Shown: positions 35,731 through 45,388, counted from the first letter of the stretch. The stretch: 64,000 nt of DNA from Legionella steigerwaltii (GCF_001468065.1 NZ_LNYZ01000038.1:438-64437), one strand, 5' to 3'. Notes: generated by a model not told the origin, from the sequence alone. A program made the numbers and translations.

Positions 35731-38700
35731 ATGTTAAGTCTGCGAGTCAAACCAATTAAAAAGCCTGGTTATTATTTTGATCAGGAAAATTATTATTTTA
35801 CGAACCAATTGGTTACCCAATGGGTTGGATTAAGTGCTGCGCGTCAAAATCTTTCTGGAGAAGTTAACGTAAAAACCCTTGAGTCTATTGTCAGTGGCGA
35901 ATTACCAAGCGGTGATGTGATTAAAGGCTTGAAATCAGCCACTGGTGAAATGAACAGGCGAGGCGGTTATGATTTAACTTTTTCTGCCCCAAAATCCGTG
36001 TCCTATCTTGGGCTGGTTTGTGAACACAAAGAATTTATTGATTTGCACCTCAATGCGGTAAAGACAGTCTTAAAACTGATTGAAAAGGAGGCGGCACAAG
36101 CGCGCAAATCAGGAAAAGAAGGCATGGAATATGAAAAAACGGGGAATCTTTGTTTTGCTGCCATTCTCCATGATACCTCCAGAGAGCTTGATCCTCAGCT
36201 TCATGTGCATGCATTGTTGATGAATTTCACCGAGCGGCTGGATGGCAAATGGCGTGCGTTGGCTTCTGATATCAGTCGCAATAATGGCACCATGGAGTGG
36301 ATTATGGATAATCAAATCTTTTTGGGACTTGTGTACCGCTCTGAAATGGCTCTTGGTTTAAAAGAAATGGGGCTCGAAATAGAGCATACGGGTGATGCTC
36401 ATGGTCTATTTGAAATCAAGCATTTTGATAAGGCATTGTTGGAGCAAATCTCTAAGCGCCGTGCCCAGGTTGAAGAACATATTAAAGGGATGCACTCTAA
36501 TTCATTAAAAGCGTATGACAGGGCGACTCTGGATTCAAGGAAATCAAAGGAAATGGTTTCTCCAGAGGAATTACGCACACGATGGAGCGCTGAAAGTGAA
36601 GCGTTGGGCGTTAATCCAGCCACCTATCTTGCCACCTTAAAAGAAAAAACTAAAGAATCGCATACACCAAAAGAAACCATGTCCAATAATCAAGAACTCG
36701 ATAGAAGTGTTCTTGACGCAATTGCGCATTTAGAAGAAAAAAAACTAACCTTTACCTATCAGGAAGTATTACAGACGAGCCTTTATTTTTCCTTAGGTGA
36801 ACAGGGCTTTGAAGCACTGATGGCACGGATTGATAAAGAAATTGATGCACAAAATCTGATTGCTCTTAATACAGAAAACTCCTCTTTTACAACGAGTACG
36901 CTCATTAACAAGGAACAAGAACTCATTAAAAAAATCGTGAACTTCACACCCCAAAAAAAAGGCTTAGAACGCAATACGGATAAGGTTTGCAAACTCACTG
37001 ATAATGAGTCCATTCAAAAAGCAGTAACTCAAGCCTTATTTAATAAAGAAGGGGTTGTGCGCATCAAACAGCAAAGTGCTACCTCGCGTGAGCTCTTAAG
37101 TACTTTAATTGATTATTCACAGGATTCAAAAAAAATTCGTATTCTTTGTCCTTCTGCTTATTCTGCGCGGACGATGAATAAGGACATGACCCAATCAGCG
37201 CCTACCCTGTGGCAATGGATTTTATCTATTGGAAAACAGGATTTGTGTGAAACAGTTGCGGGCTTTAATTATCGCCATCGTTCAGAGCATAAATTACCTT
37301 TTTTTAACAGTAAAAAGGAGCGCGAGGTGCTGATTGTGGATGAATCACAGCGTCTTACTCCCGACGAGATGAATACTTTATTATCTATTGCCGATAAGCG
37401 TAGTGCCAAAGTCATTTTGCTGGAAAAATCACAATCCCTTTCTGGTTTTAAATCCGATATTCCCGACTTGCTGAATAAAGCCGGCATAAAAACATTTGAG
37501 GTTGATGACAGGAAAGCGCCTGCTACCAACATCAATCTCATAGAAGAAAAAACGATTGAAGGGCGTATTCTAAAAACAGCACAAATGTACAGTAACTTAC
37601 CGTTGAACCAGAGGCAGAATACAAAAGTATTAACTGTCTCAAAGCTCGAAGCGAAAGAGGTCAATGAAGCAATCCGTAAGCAGTTAAAAGAGCACGGGGA
37701 GATTTCAGTAGATGAAAAGAGCATCAATACGTTAACCCCTATGTCCTTGACCTTAAGTGAAAAAAAATTGGCCAAAAGTTATCAGCCCGATTGGGTATTA
37801 ATCCAGAACACCCGTACAGAATCAAAAAAATTCACGGTAATCGGTGTCAATGAAAAAGACAATCAATTGATTGTTCGGAATCATAACGGGGTAAGATCAC
37901 AACTTGCTGCTAAAAATATTACAGATTCCACGCAGGTTTATGAACAAACACCATTATCAGTAAGTATAGGAGATCAATTAATTGCTATGGGCAGTTTATC
38001 CTTTGAAGGATTAAAAATCGGTAACCAATATGAGGTCACTGCATTTACCCGCCATGGAATAAAAATAAAAGATGGAAAAAGAACTATTCATCTTATCACG
38101 AGTAACGAAAAGCATTTCCCATTGAGCCATGCCTATGCCAAAACCATTTATTCTGATGATTTTAAACTCGTGAAACAAACCATTATGACACTACCGGCCT
38201 ATGCGCTCAAACAAAATACCATGTCGGTATTATGCGAATCGAGCAAAGAAGAATTAATGATTATTACGGATGATGTGGAGAAGGCTAATCGGTTTGCAAT
38301 GAAGACTGCAACAAAATCCTCGGCGATATCGCTGACTTTGGATGCTGCCAAAACCAATCATGGTGCACAGATTATTGACCATAGAACCACGACTGATCTA
38401 CTCACGTCACTGGAACAGGCCTTAACTATTTTAACCTCGGAAAAACCTCAAAAAAGTGATGCAGAAAAAGCGCTGAACTTTGCAATAGCCCATCTTTCAG
38501 AACGAGAAGCAGCCTTTACTCGGTCAGATTTGCTTAAGGTTGCGCTCACTCAGGCTATAGGAAAAGCAGGACTTAACGAATTAAATAACGTCCTGGATAA
38601 GGTCATGACTAATGGGGATTTAATATCAGGGGGGAACGAGATTTTGACCACCAAAGAAGCGGTGGCATTTGAAGAGTCGATTATCAAGAATGTTAAAGCA

Positions 38701-41568
38701 GGTATTAACACCATAAAGCCGCTAATGAGTGGTGATGAAGCACGAAAACAATTAGAGCCCACACACCTTACCAAAGGCCAAAAAGAAGCATGTGAGTTAA
38801 TCACGACTACAACTGATCAGTTTATTATGATTCAGGGTTATGCAGGAACAGGAAAAACAACCATGACTCGAAGTGCGATTGACACCATCAGGCATGTCCA
38901 ATCTATGACTCATGAAGAGGTTAAACTGATTGCGGTCGCGCCCACGCACCAGGCTGTAAAAGAAATGAGGGCGCTGGGAATTGAAGCGCAAACATTAAAG
39001 AGTTTTCTTATTGAACAAGAACAGCAAGCGACATTAAGCAAAGAAACACTGGTGCTGCTTGATGAATCTTCTATGGTCTCTAATCGAGATTGCGCAAGCC
39101 TCATCCAAAAAATCCATGATTCGGGCGCTCGTTGCGCAATGCTTGGCGATATTAGCCAGCATCAAAGCATTGAAAGCGGTAAGCCAAGCAAGATATTGAT
39201 TCAGGAAGGAAGCATCAAGGTGGCCTGTATGGATGATTTGGTACGACAACAAGTCATCGAATACAAAAAGGCAATCGAAACATTAATCACGGGGGATATT
39301 GATAAGGCGTTAACTCAGTTAGCGAATCAACCCTTAGACTCAATCACCCGAACTAAAACCGATAGTCCTTACCACAACATAACCTCTTCAATTATTGAAA
39401 CAGGCCACTCGACCCAAGCGTACCAGCAACAAGAACACACTCAACAAGAATCGAGAGAACCCTTCCAGGAAGAATTAAAAGAAAAAAGCCCGATAGAAAT
39501 GGCTGTAGGAGATTATTTATCACGGACACCAGCATGCCGTGATAGCACCATTGTTATCATTCATGAAAATAAAAAAAGGGAAGTTGCAAATGGTCTGATT
39601 AGAAATGCACTGATGAAAGAGTCTACCATAGGCCTTGAAAACAAAGAGTTCCCGCGGCTACTAAGCACGAATTACACCACTGCAGAGCTTTATTATTGTG
39701 AAACGTATCGGGATTGCTTAAAAAAGAAAGAAGAGTATTTTTTAAAGAAAGGAGAGCACTATTTCAAAGTAGTTTCGGTAGATGAGGCAGCGAAAGTAGT
39801 GGTATTAAATGATACGAAAGGAAATAAATGCCTCTTTGTTCCTGAAAAAGAAAATAAAGACTGGAAGATTGAATTGTTTCAATCCATGCCAGGAAGAGTT
39901 TCGGTGGGTGAAAAAATTCATTTTAAAAAATCTGATAAGACTTTGGGACGTTTCGCTAATGAAAGGGTGCAGGTGACGGAGGTAAACGATGAGTCATTTA
40001 CCGTAAAAGACAGTAGTGGCGTGGCGCACGTTCTGGAAAAAAAACAGATGAAGGATTCCCATTGGGATTATAGTTATACTGCTACCAGTTATTCAATTCA
40101 AGGGGCTTCATCCCCATTTGTTATTGGAGTTGCTGAAACTAAAAATGCTCAAGTAAACCATCTGCGTTCATTTTATATCATGGTAACGCGAGGTTCCTTG
40201 CATGCCATGATTTATACGGACGATCATAAAAAACTACGAAAACAACTTCGTGTTACTCCTGAAAAAACTTCTGCATTGGAATCGCTTGGCCTCCTGCATA
40301 CCCCAATGAAGTCCAAAACGCCCAATGAGCAACCAAAATCACTCAAGCCAATGCATGGTATGCCCAAAATAAAGAACCAGGAACCTCGCTATGATGCGAA
40401 TATGCTGTCACAAAACTTATCCGACCAGGCTGAGCTCGTGATTGAATCACTACTTGGAGAGCCCAATAGAGCGCTTTCGTCAAAAACAGAATATCGATAT
40501 GGTACTAAAGGCAGCTTAAGCATCTGTTTAAGTGGAGAAAAAAGAGGAGTTTGGCATAACTTTGAAACAAAGGAAAAAGGAAACATGCTTCATTTGATTC
40601 AAAAAACATTAAATCTAAATTTTAAAGAAAGTCTTGAATATGCTGCCAAATTCACAGGTGATGACTTAAAAGAACGTATTAAATTAGCAAGCAAAAACCC
40701 TAATAAGATTCAAGCAATCGATTCTGATAAGAAAAGAAAAACATCAGATTATGGGCTGCAATTAGCGAGAGAATCTAAACCCATATCAGGTACAATAGCA
40801 GAGCGGTATTTAAAAGAAATCAGAAAGATTCATAATGTGTCTGGAGAAAATATTCGCTTTCATCCCCATGTTTATACTAAAGATACCGAAGAAGTTCGCT
40901 ACAGGCCAGCACTATTGAATATTGCGCGGGACAAAGACAATAAAGTGGCCTGCGTTGAAGCAGTATATCTGGATAATGACACAGCGAATCAAGCAATTAT
41001 GAAGATAAAGCCTAAGAAATCTTATGGAATAAAAGCAGGCGCTGGAGTCATATTAAATGAGGGGAAAGGACATGAAAGTGTCACCTATATCGCAGAAGGT
41101 GTAGAAACAGGACTAAGCATCAGGGATGCAGTTCAAAATGAACGCGTTATAGCGACACTAGGGAAAGAAAATTTTGTAAATATCGATATGGCTTTGCTCA
41201 CCGATAAAATAGTCATTTGCATGGATAATGATGGAAAACCCATTAAAGAGGACAGGGTAATTATTCAAACCATTGAACGATTGAAACAGCATGGAAAAAC
41301 CATAGAAATTGCCATTCCGCTGCGTCAAAAAGACTTTAATGATGTGATTAAAATCGGAGGGATACAAGAAGTAGTTGATACATTAAATAAAGCAGTTAGT
41401 GTCGATAAACTGATTGGAAGCCCCAATAAAACAGATTTGAATCAAGATCAAATTAAGAAGTGTCTTGATACCATTTCACGACAAATGAACCTTGAAACTC
41501 CTGAAATTAAAAACAATTCAATTGATAAATTGAAAACCCTTCAGCGAGAAGAAATGGAAATATATTAA
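35731..41568 (+). CDS. traI: TraI relaxase-helicase (MOB_F) with C-terminal primase/Toprim-like part
   Basis: A 1945-aa relaxase. The TrwC/TraI relaxase domain (1-300) has paired tyrosines at 14-15 and 21-22, spaced as in F TraI, and metal histidines 147, 158 and 160 (LDPQLHVHALL). A first helicase-like domain (about 420-600) keeps VDESQR but no clear Walker A, as in F. The active RecD-like helicase follows, with QGYAGTGKTTM near 1035 and LLDESSMVS near 1110. Unlike F, residues about 1550-1900 form a CHC2-like segment (KRGVWHNFETKEKGNML) and a Toprim-like domain (YIAEGVETGLSIRDA, IVICMDNDGKP), suggesting a fused primase. It nicks oriT and unwinds the transferred strand. Confidence 0.95.
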   Translation: MLSLRVKPIKKPGYYFDQENYYFTNQLVTQWVGLSAARQNLSGEVNVKTLESIVSGELPSGDVIKGLKSATGEMNRRGGYDLTFSAPKSVSYLGLVCEHKEFIDLHLNAVKTVLKLIEKEAAQARKSGKEGMEYEKTGNLCFAAILHDTSRELDPQLHVHALLMNFTERLDGKWRALASDISRNNGTMEWIMDNQIFLGLVYRSEMALGLKEMGLEIEHTGDAHGLFEIKHFDKALLEQISKRRAQVEEHIKGMHSNSLKAYDRATLDSRKSKEMVSPEELRTRWSAESEALGVNPATYLATLKEKTKESHTPKETMSNNQELDRSVLDAIAHLEEKKLTFTYQEVLQTSLYFSLGEQGFEALMARIDKEIDAQNLIALNTENSSFTTSTLINKEQELIKKIVNFTPQKKGLERNTDKVCKLTDNESIQKAVTQALFNKEGVVRIKQQSATSRELLSTLIDYSQDSKKIRILCPSAYSARTMNKDMTQSAPTLWQWILSIGKQDLCETVAGFNYRHRSEHKLPFFNSKKEREVLIVDESQRLTPDEMNTLLSIADKRSAKVILLEKSQSLSGFKSDIPDLLNKAGIKTFEVDDRKAPATNINLIEEKTIEGRILKTAQMYSNLPLNQRQNTKVLTVSKLEAKEVNEAIRKQLKEHGEISVDEKSINTLTPMSLTLSEKKLAKSYQPDWVLIQNTRTESKKFTVIGVNEKDNQLIVRNHNGVRSQLAAKNITDSTQVYEQTPLSVSIGDQLIAMGSLSFEGLKIGNQYEVTAFTRHGIKIKDGKRTIHLITSNEKHFPLSHAYAKTIYSDDFKLVKQTIMTLPAYALKQNTMSVLCESSKEELMIITDDVEKANRFAMKTATKSSAISLTLDAAKTNHGAQIIDHRTTTDLLTSLEQALTILTSEKPQKSDAEKALNFAIAHLSEREAAFTRSDLLKVALTQAIGKAGLNELNNVLDKVMTNGDLISGGNEILTTKEAVAFEESIIKNVKAGINTIKPLMSGDEARKQLEPTHLTKGQKEACELITTTTDQFIMIQGYAGTGKTTMTRSAIDTIRHVQSMTHEEVKLIAVAPTHQAVKEMRALGIEAQTLKSFLIEQEQQATLSKETLVLLDESSMVSNRDCASLIQKIHDSGARCAMLGDISQHQSIESGKPSKILIQEGSIKVACMDDLVRQQVIEYKKAIETLITGDIDKALTQLANQPLDSITRTKTDSPYHNITSSIIETGHSTQAYQQQEHTQQESREPFQEELKEKSPIEMAVGDYLSRTPACRDSTIVIIHENKKREVANGLIRNALMKESTIGLENKEFPRLLSTNYTTAELYYCETYRDCLKKKEEYFLKKGEHYFKVVSVDEAAKVVVLNDTKGNKCLFVPEKENKDWKIELFQSMPGRVSVGEKIHFKKSDKTLGRFANERVQVTEVNDESFTVKDSSGVAHVLEKKQMKDSHWDYSYTATSYSIQGASSPFVIGVAETKNAQVNHLRSFYIMVTRGSLHAMIYTDDHKKLRKQLRVTPEKTSALESLGLLHTPMKSKTPNEQPKSLKPMHGMPKIKNQEPRYDANMLSQNLSDQAELVIESLLGEPNRALSSKTEYRYGTKGSLSICLSGEKRGVWHNFETKEKGNMLHLIQKTLNLNFKESLEYAAKFTGDDLKERIKLASKNPNKIQAIDSDKKRKTSDYGLQLARESKPISGTIAERYLKEIRKIHNVSGENIRFHPHVYTKDTEEVRYRPALLNIARDKDNKVACVEAVYLDNDTANQAIMKIKPKKSYGIKAGAGVILNEGKGHESVTYIAEGVETGLSIRDAVQNERVIATLGKENFVNIDMALLTDKIVICMDNDGKPIKEDRVIIQTIERLKQHGKTIEIAIPLRQKDFNDVIKIGGIQEVVDTLNKAVSVDKLIGSPNKTDLNQDQIKKCLDTISRQMNLETPEIKNNSIDKLKTLQREEMEIY

Positions 41569-41603
41569 AATATCTTTAATTGATTGAGCATGGGAATTTT
41601 TAT

Positions 41604-42026
41604 ATGAAAAAAATGTGTGGAATAATCTCTCTAATATTGATAAATGGATCATCATTCTACCTTATTTATGTCTATGTATTAGTAGCTTGTTCCACCAAAA
41701 TGAACAACCTATTACAGGTTGCTTATGAGCCATCTGGAATGCAAATGTTTTTTTATTTTATATCGCTCCCGTTTTTTATAATTTTAGCAATATTAAGTCG
41801 TATTCATTGTTTTTATTATGATGTAAAAAATGGATTAGCGTTTTCGTTGGTTTTGATTTGGTTATTGTATTTTTTATTTATCGAATATATTGACCAAATA
41901 GTTCATTTTCCCAAGGGAAATGAACTATTTTATTATGGTAGTTTAGCTATTTCATTAGGGGCATTTACTTTAATTGGATTAACTACCTATTTCCAATTAA
42001 AACAATTAATGTTCGATTCTAGGTAA
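41604..42026 (+). CDS. Small four-helix membrane protein after traI
   Basis: A 140-aa hydrophobic protein with about four membrane helices (starting IISLILINGSSFYLIYVYVL). No family is recognised. ATG 41604 has only a weak GGGA upstream. It is the last gene of the transfer direction and converges on traM. A strong inverted repeat lies inside it, so the coding call is less sure than its neighbours. Confidence 0.5.
   Translation: MKKMCGIISLILINGSSFYLIYVYVLVACSTKMNNLLQVAYEPSGMQMFFYFISLPFFIILAILSRIHCFYYDVKNGLAFSLVLIWLLYFLFIEYIDQIVHFPKGNELFYYGSLAISLGAFTLIGLTTYFQLKQLMFDSR
41896..41930. repeat. Long inverted repeat inside the membrane protein gene
   Basis: AAATAGTTCATTT (41896-41908) pairs perfectly with AAATGAACTATTT (41918-41930); three more G-C pairs can form inside with one bulged T. 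The right arm ends in T-rich DNA, so it looks like an intrinsic terminator for the transfer operon, yet it sits within an open frame. Confidence 0.7.
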
Positions 42027-42090
42027 AATTTTTAGAGTAAAAATTATCTTTATTACTTTCAATTTAACGGCAAGTACTATTTTTTATAAC

Positions 42091-42459
42091 TTAATTATTG
42101 ATAAATCCTTCAATGAAATTATCTACCTTTTTCTTCAGTTCTGCGATATGTTCTTCGGCATTATTCGAATCACTTTGAAGTTTGTTTTTATCATAAACAC
42201 AACGAAAAATATCAGCACTTATTCCCAGCAATCTTAAAAGATGGGTCGTGTGTTGACGATTTAACTCTTCTTCTTTTTCTAAGCGTCTTTTTTCATCCTC
42301 GCTTATCACTGGATTATCTTTATTATGGAGATAAACCTTTATTCCTAATTCAATCATTTCTTTCATTGTTTGAGACGATGAATCATGCCCTTCATCTTTT
42401 TTAATGGATTCGAGCTGATCAATAATTTTTTGATTTAAATAACAATAGGCCTTGGGCAT
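42091..42459 (-). CDS. traM: TraM-like relaxosome protein
   Basis: A 122-aa protein with the F TraM layout. The N-terminal ribbon-helix-helix starts KAYCYLNQKIIDQLESI and includes TMKEMIELGIKVYLH, compared with LLELGLRVHE in F. The C-terminal tetramer helix bundle has HLLRLLGISADIF (compare KILGIE in F) and an acidic end, KKKVDNFIEGF. TraM binds sites in oriT and docks to the TraD tail. The gene faces away from the candidate oriT and converges with the tra operon, unlike F, where traM precedes traA. Confidence 0.8.
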   Translation of the reverse strand: MPKAYCYLNQKIIDQLESIKKDEGHDSSSQTMKEMIELGIKVYLHNKDNPVISEDEKRRLEKEEELNRQHTTHLLRLLGISADIFRCVYDKNKLQSDSNNAEEHIAELKKKVDNFIEGFINN

Positions 42460-42490
42460 AAAATCCTCTTTTAAATTTATAATACAGGTT

Positions 42491-42768
42491 CAGTGCACTG
42501 ATTTTGGCTAGTTGAGAATAATTATATCATTTAATTATAGGGGTCGAATAGGTGTGTATCTTTGTTTAATAGAGGTTTTTTATTCATTTACTAGGTGTGG
42601 ATTAGGTGTTGATATTTTATAAATTATTGATTAATATTAAAGAGTGGATGCACACCCATATAAAACAGAGGTGTTGGCAGATTTAAAAATGCTCATCTTC
42701 ACGTAAGTTATTGAATAATAATAAAATGTTTTAAGCAATAAACATTGCGAGGGGTGTGTTCTTTTTTA
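42491..42768 (+). other. oriT: Candidate origin of transfer (oriT)
   Basis: Non-coding DNA upstream of traM. GGGGTGTGTTCTTTTTT from 42751 resembles the F nic region (GGGTGTGGTGCTTTT). It is preceded by the inverted repeat AATGTTT (42725-42731)/AAACATT (42740-42746), as IRs precede nic in MOB_F oriTs. GGTGTG or GGTGTT recurs at 42551, 42594, 42605, 42670 and 42752, with CACACC at 42651 in the other direction. The palindrome CAGTGCACTG at 42491-42500 may be a TraM or promoter site. The nic position is inferred. Confidence 0.6.
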
Positions 42769-42912
42769 TTTAATCATTCTTTTTATATGTGTATTTAACT
42801 GGGTATTTTAGTATTATTTATTTAAATTAACATTTTGAAAAGCGCATAATAATTGCGCGCTTGTGATTCACAGTATTCTCTTAACCATTTACTCAGTAGG
42901 GATAATTATATC

Positions 42913-43224
42913 ATGAATATATTAAAAGGATTTCTGAAAAAAATTGCTAAAATCATTCATTTTCGACCCTATAGTGAATGGACTGAAGAAGAGAAGGCGG
43001 TGTATGCTAAACGGCATTCTTTTCATTCTTACTCTAAATCAAATGATACAAAAATTAATCCTGCAAGCGGCCTGCCAATGATTGGTTGTCTGGATGTAAA
43101 TGGCAATACATTTGGATCTAACAGTTCATTTGATGATTATTATAGAAATCATGACAACAATTATCGTAGTTATTCATCTACAAATTATTGCAATAGTTAT
43201 GATCCGTTTGCCAATCGCTATTAA
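42913..43224 (+). CDS. Small Ser/Tyr/Asn-rich protein beside oriT
   Basis: A 103-aa protein with a basic N-terminal helix (MNILKGFLKKIAKIIHF) and a Ser/Tyr/Asn-rich tail (DDYYRNHDNNYRSYSS). It includes NPASGLPMIGCLDVNGNTFGSN, a phrase seen in many small plasmid and genomic-island proteins. AGGGA precedes ATG 42913. It lies on the leading side of the candidate oriT; function unknown. Confidence 0.6.
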   Translation: MNILKGFLKKIAKIIHFRPYSEWTEEEKAVYAKRHSFHSYSKSNDTKINPASGLPMIGCLDVNGNTFGSNSSFDDYYRNHDNNYRSYSSTNYCNSYDPFANRY

Positions 43225-43312
43225 TTGTTTCGATTTTTATTTTTATGCCCTATTTTTACTGATATAGTAAACTAAATTTTTTATAAGATTTATGGTAATT
43301 TTGGAGAATCCC

Positions 43313-43528
43313 ATGGCTTTAATCAACGCAAGAAAAACACCTGAAAAAGAAAAAATTAAAATCGAAATAAACAAAGAAATCTATTCAGAAATTAAAGAAT
43401 ATTGCTCATGGGTTGGTATTGATGATATTAGCCATTTTTTTGAAGAGTCATCAATTATGATTTTCTCTAAAGACAAAGAATGGAAGCAACATCGAAAAGA
43501 CAAAAAACTAAATAACGAAACCGTCTAA
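43313..43528 (+). CDS. Small plasmid protein, ribbon-helix-helix-like
   Basis: A 71-aa, Lys/Glu-rich protein: ALINARKTPEKEKIKIEINKEIYSEIKEYCSWVGIDDISHFFEES. The strand-helix-helix pattern suggests a ribbon-helix-helix DNA-binding fold. GGAGA precedes ATG 43313. It may act in relaxosome or partition control; not proven. Confidence 0.6.
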   Translation: MALINARKTPEKEKIKIEINKEIYSEIKEYCSWVGIDDISHFFEESSIMIFSKDKEWKQHRKDKKLNNETV

Positions 43529-43663
43529 TGCTTATTAGATAGGGACTTACTTTTGAAAAAATATCAGCAACATTTTATTTACCTTCCCTTTTTTTAATTG
43601 CGTATAATATTCCTTCCAATAAAAGCAGACAAAAAGAGCTGATAGGATAGCTGAATCGATAAG

Positions 43664-43694
43664 AAAAAAAGCCCATGGAATTTGGGCTTTTTTT
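43664..43694. terminator. Bidirectional intrinsic terminator
   Basis: AAAAAAAGCCCA (43664-43675) pairs with TGGGCTTTTTTT (43683-43694) across seven bases, a classic A-stem-T hairpin usable in both directions. It lies between the plus-strand gene ending at 43528 and the minus-strand gene ending at 43704. Confidence 0.88.
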
Positions 43695-43703
43695 ATGGAA
43701 ATT

Positions 43704-43976
43704 CTACCCTAATTTAATTAACTCCCAATCCCCAAAGTACCCTTGTTTGGTTTTAATTAAATCCTCATAAACACGCATCTCTAAACCATCAGCAATCTCA
43801 TCCCACCCTGTTACTTCCCTCGCTATATTAAAATACTCATCATTAATAAAAAACACTCTGGGAACTCCGTATGTCCAGATAATGCCATCAACACCAAAAA
43901 GTGTTGCTCCTTCAAAGCCCCAATCATCCATTTCTTGTTCTGGGGTATTGCGTCCGTGGTATAGTCTTAATTTCAT
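43704..43976 (-). CDS. Hypothetical 90-aa plasmid protein
   Basis: Starts MKLRLYHGRNTPEQEMDDWGFEG and continues with DGIIWTYGVPRVFFINDEYF. The compact beta-rich look fits a small soluble protein; family not recognised. AAGGAA upstream of 43976 decides this start over a longer frame. It lies 86 bp downstream of the DUF932 gene on the same strand, probably in one operon. Confidence 0.6.
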   Translation of the reverse strand: MKLRLYHGRNTPEQEMDDWGFEGATLFGVDGIIWTYGVPRVFFINDEYFNIAREVTGWDEIADGLEMRVYEDLIKTKQGYFGDWELIKLG

Positions 43977-44062
43977 CAAATGTTCCTTCCATCTTGCTGT
44001 TGTTATCACGCTATTTTCAGGATGAGGCAAAGGGATTGTTCTTTGCCTCTAAAAAAATTCCG

Positions 44063-44866
44063 TTACCTTTTTATTTCCATCATTTTTTCGGTTAACGTCC
44101 ACAACGCACGATTTAATTTTACATTTTGATCAATAGCTTTTACTTCTCTCGTTTTTGTTCGAGTGGTGTATCCGTATTTATTTAAACGATGGCCACGGAT
44201 ACCTCCTTTAATTAAATTTTCTTGCAGGACATTAAACACCGTAAACAAATCATTATCTTTTTGATCTACATAACGCCTTGGTTGCAATAAACGCTCAGGA
44301 GCAACGATCATTGCGCCCTCATCATCAGAAAATTTTAGAGAATGGGCAGCTTCGGCAAAAATCATCTTTTCAGTATCGTTTAAATGAATTGAAGCCATAT
44401 CATCTGATACATCGAGCATCTTGTTCGCGGTTTCAATCACTTTATAAGTACCTTCAATAACGTTTCCAACAACATCCCCCTGATGTTTAATTCTAATTTC
44501 GTCATAGGATTGTCCCGCAATCATCCCATTACCACACACAACCCGAAAAAGACCCGCCATTAGACGATAAGAAGACAAACCATCATGAGAATTAATAAGA
44601 ACAAGTTCTGGATAGAGCCCCTGATTATTTTGCATGACATCATGACGTTGAAAACGGAGCATGTGTTTTGCAAATGCTTTCGATTCTTGATTCTGGCTTT
44701 TAGTCTGAGTTGCCCATGTTGGAAAAAACCCCTCTGACATTAATTTTTCAATGATTTGCTCTGTTGAGATCGCTGAATACTGAGCACTTGTTTTGTACGA
44801 ACTATCTTGTGTGAATATGGAAGGGGCTAATTTAAATAGTTTTTCTTTTGATAAAATGGGTAACAT
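44063..44866 (-). CDS. DUF932 plasmid/phage-like protein
   Basis: A 267-aa protein with DUF932 features: YSAISTEQIIEKLMSEGFFPTWATQTKSQ, HMLRFQRHDV, PELVLINSHDGLSSYRLMAGLFRVVCGNGMIAG and IKHQGD. Such proteins are widespread on plasmids and phages; the role is unknown. ATG 44866 with GGAGAAAAC is the start; the longer frame runs into the 26-bp palindrome of the divergent promoter region. Confidence 0.85.
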   Translation of the reverse strand: MLPILSKEKLFKLAPSIFTQDSSYKTSAQYSAISTEQIIEKLMSEGFFPTWATQTKSQNQESKAFAKHMLRFQRHDVMQNNQGLYPELVLINSHDGLSSYRLMAGLFRVVCGNGMIAGQSYDEIRIKHQGDVVGNVIEGTYKVIETANKMLDVSDDMASIHLNDTEKMIFAEAAHSLKFSDDEGAMIVAPERLLQPRRYVDQKDNDLFTVFNVLQENLIKGGIRGHRLNKYGYTTRTKTREVKAIDQNVKLNRALWTLTEKMMEIKR

Positions 44867-44937
44867 GATGTTTTCTCCTATGTTTTTACTATTGTTCTCA
44901 AGGAACAAATACAGTATCTCAAAAAATCGCATCACCG

Positions 44938-44963
44938 TCAATTGTTTTTATAAAAACAATTGA
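44938..44963. promoter_or_regulatory. 26-bp perfect palindrome in a divergent promoter region
   Basis: TCAATTGTTTTTA and its exact reverse complement TAAAAACAATTGA join without a spacer. It lies 72 bases before the DUF932 start and 95 before the divergent gene at 45058. The size and position are those of an operator for a dimeric repressor acting on both genes. Confidence 0.75.
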
Positions 44964-45057
44964 TAAAATATATTTATAAAATGTATTGATATTAATTGCT
45001 GCCCTTGTTATACTGTTTTTGTCTTAATGACACATAGTAAAAACATAGGAGAACACA

Positions 45058-45381
45058 ATGACTATTCCAGAAATTATCCAGCAACAATTGCTGCACACGA
45101 ATAAAGCTATCGTTTGGTCGTGGGGCGTATCTAAATGGTATGAACTATCATCTAATGCACTTGCAATAAGAGTTCATGCGCGTTATTTAGATGGTTTTGT
45201 CTGCATCGAGTTGGATGAGGCACAAGACCTATACAATATTTCCTTTTACCTTAACAAAGACTTTTCAGACATGCTGGTGTGGCCAGTGATACCCTATAAA
45301 CCGATGAAAGGAGTCTATTGCGATCAACTGGTTGAATTCATTGATAACAGAATAGAAAAAATACCCGATTATAAATACTGA
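45058..45381 (+). CDS. Hypothetical 107-aa plasmid protein
   Basis: A soluble, aromatic-rich protein (KAIVWSWGVSKWYELSSNALAIRVHARYLDGFVCIELDE), not recognised. AGGAG lies well spaced before ATG 45058. It is divergent from the DUF932 gene, a pairing that suggests a joint plasmid function. A hairpin follows. Confidence 0.6.
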   Translation: MTIPEIIQQQLLHTNKAIVWSWGVSKWYELSSNALAIRVHARYLDGFVCIELDEAQDLYNISFYLNKDFSDMLVWPVIPYKPMKGVYCDQLVEFIDNRIEKIPDYKY

Positions 45382-45388
45382 CCACTGC

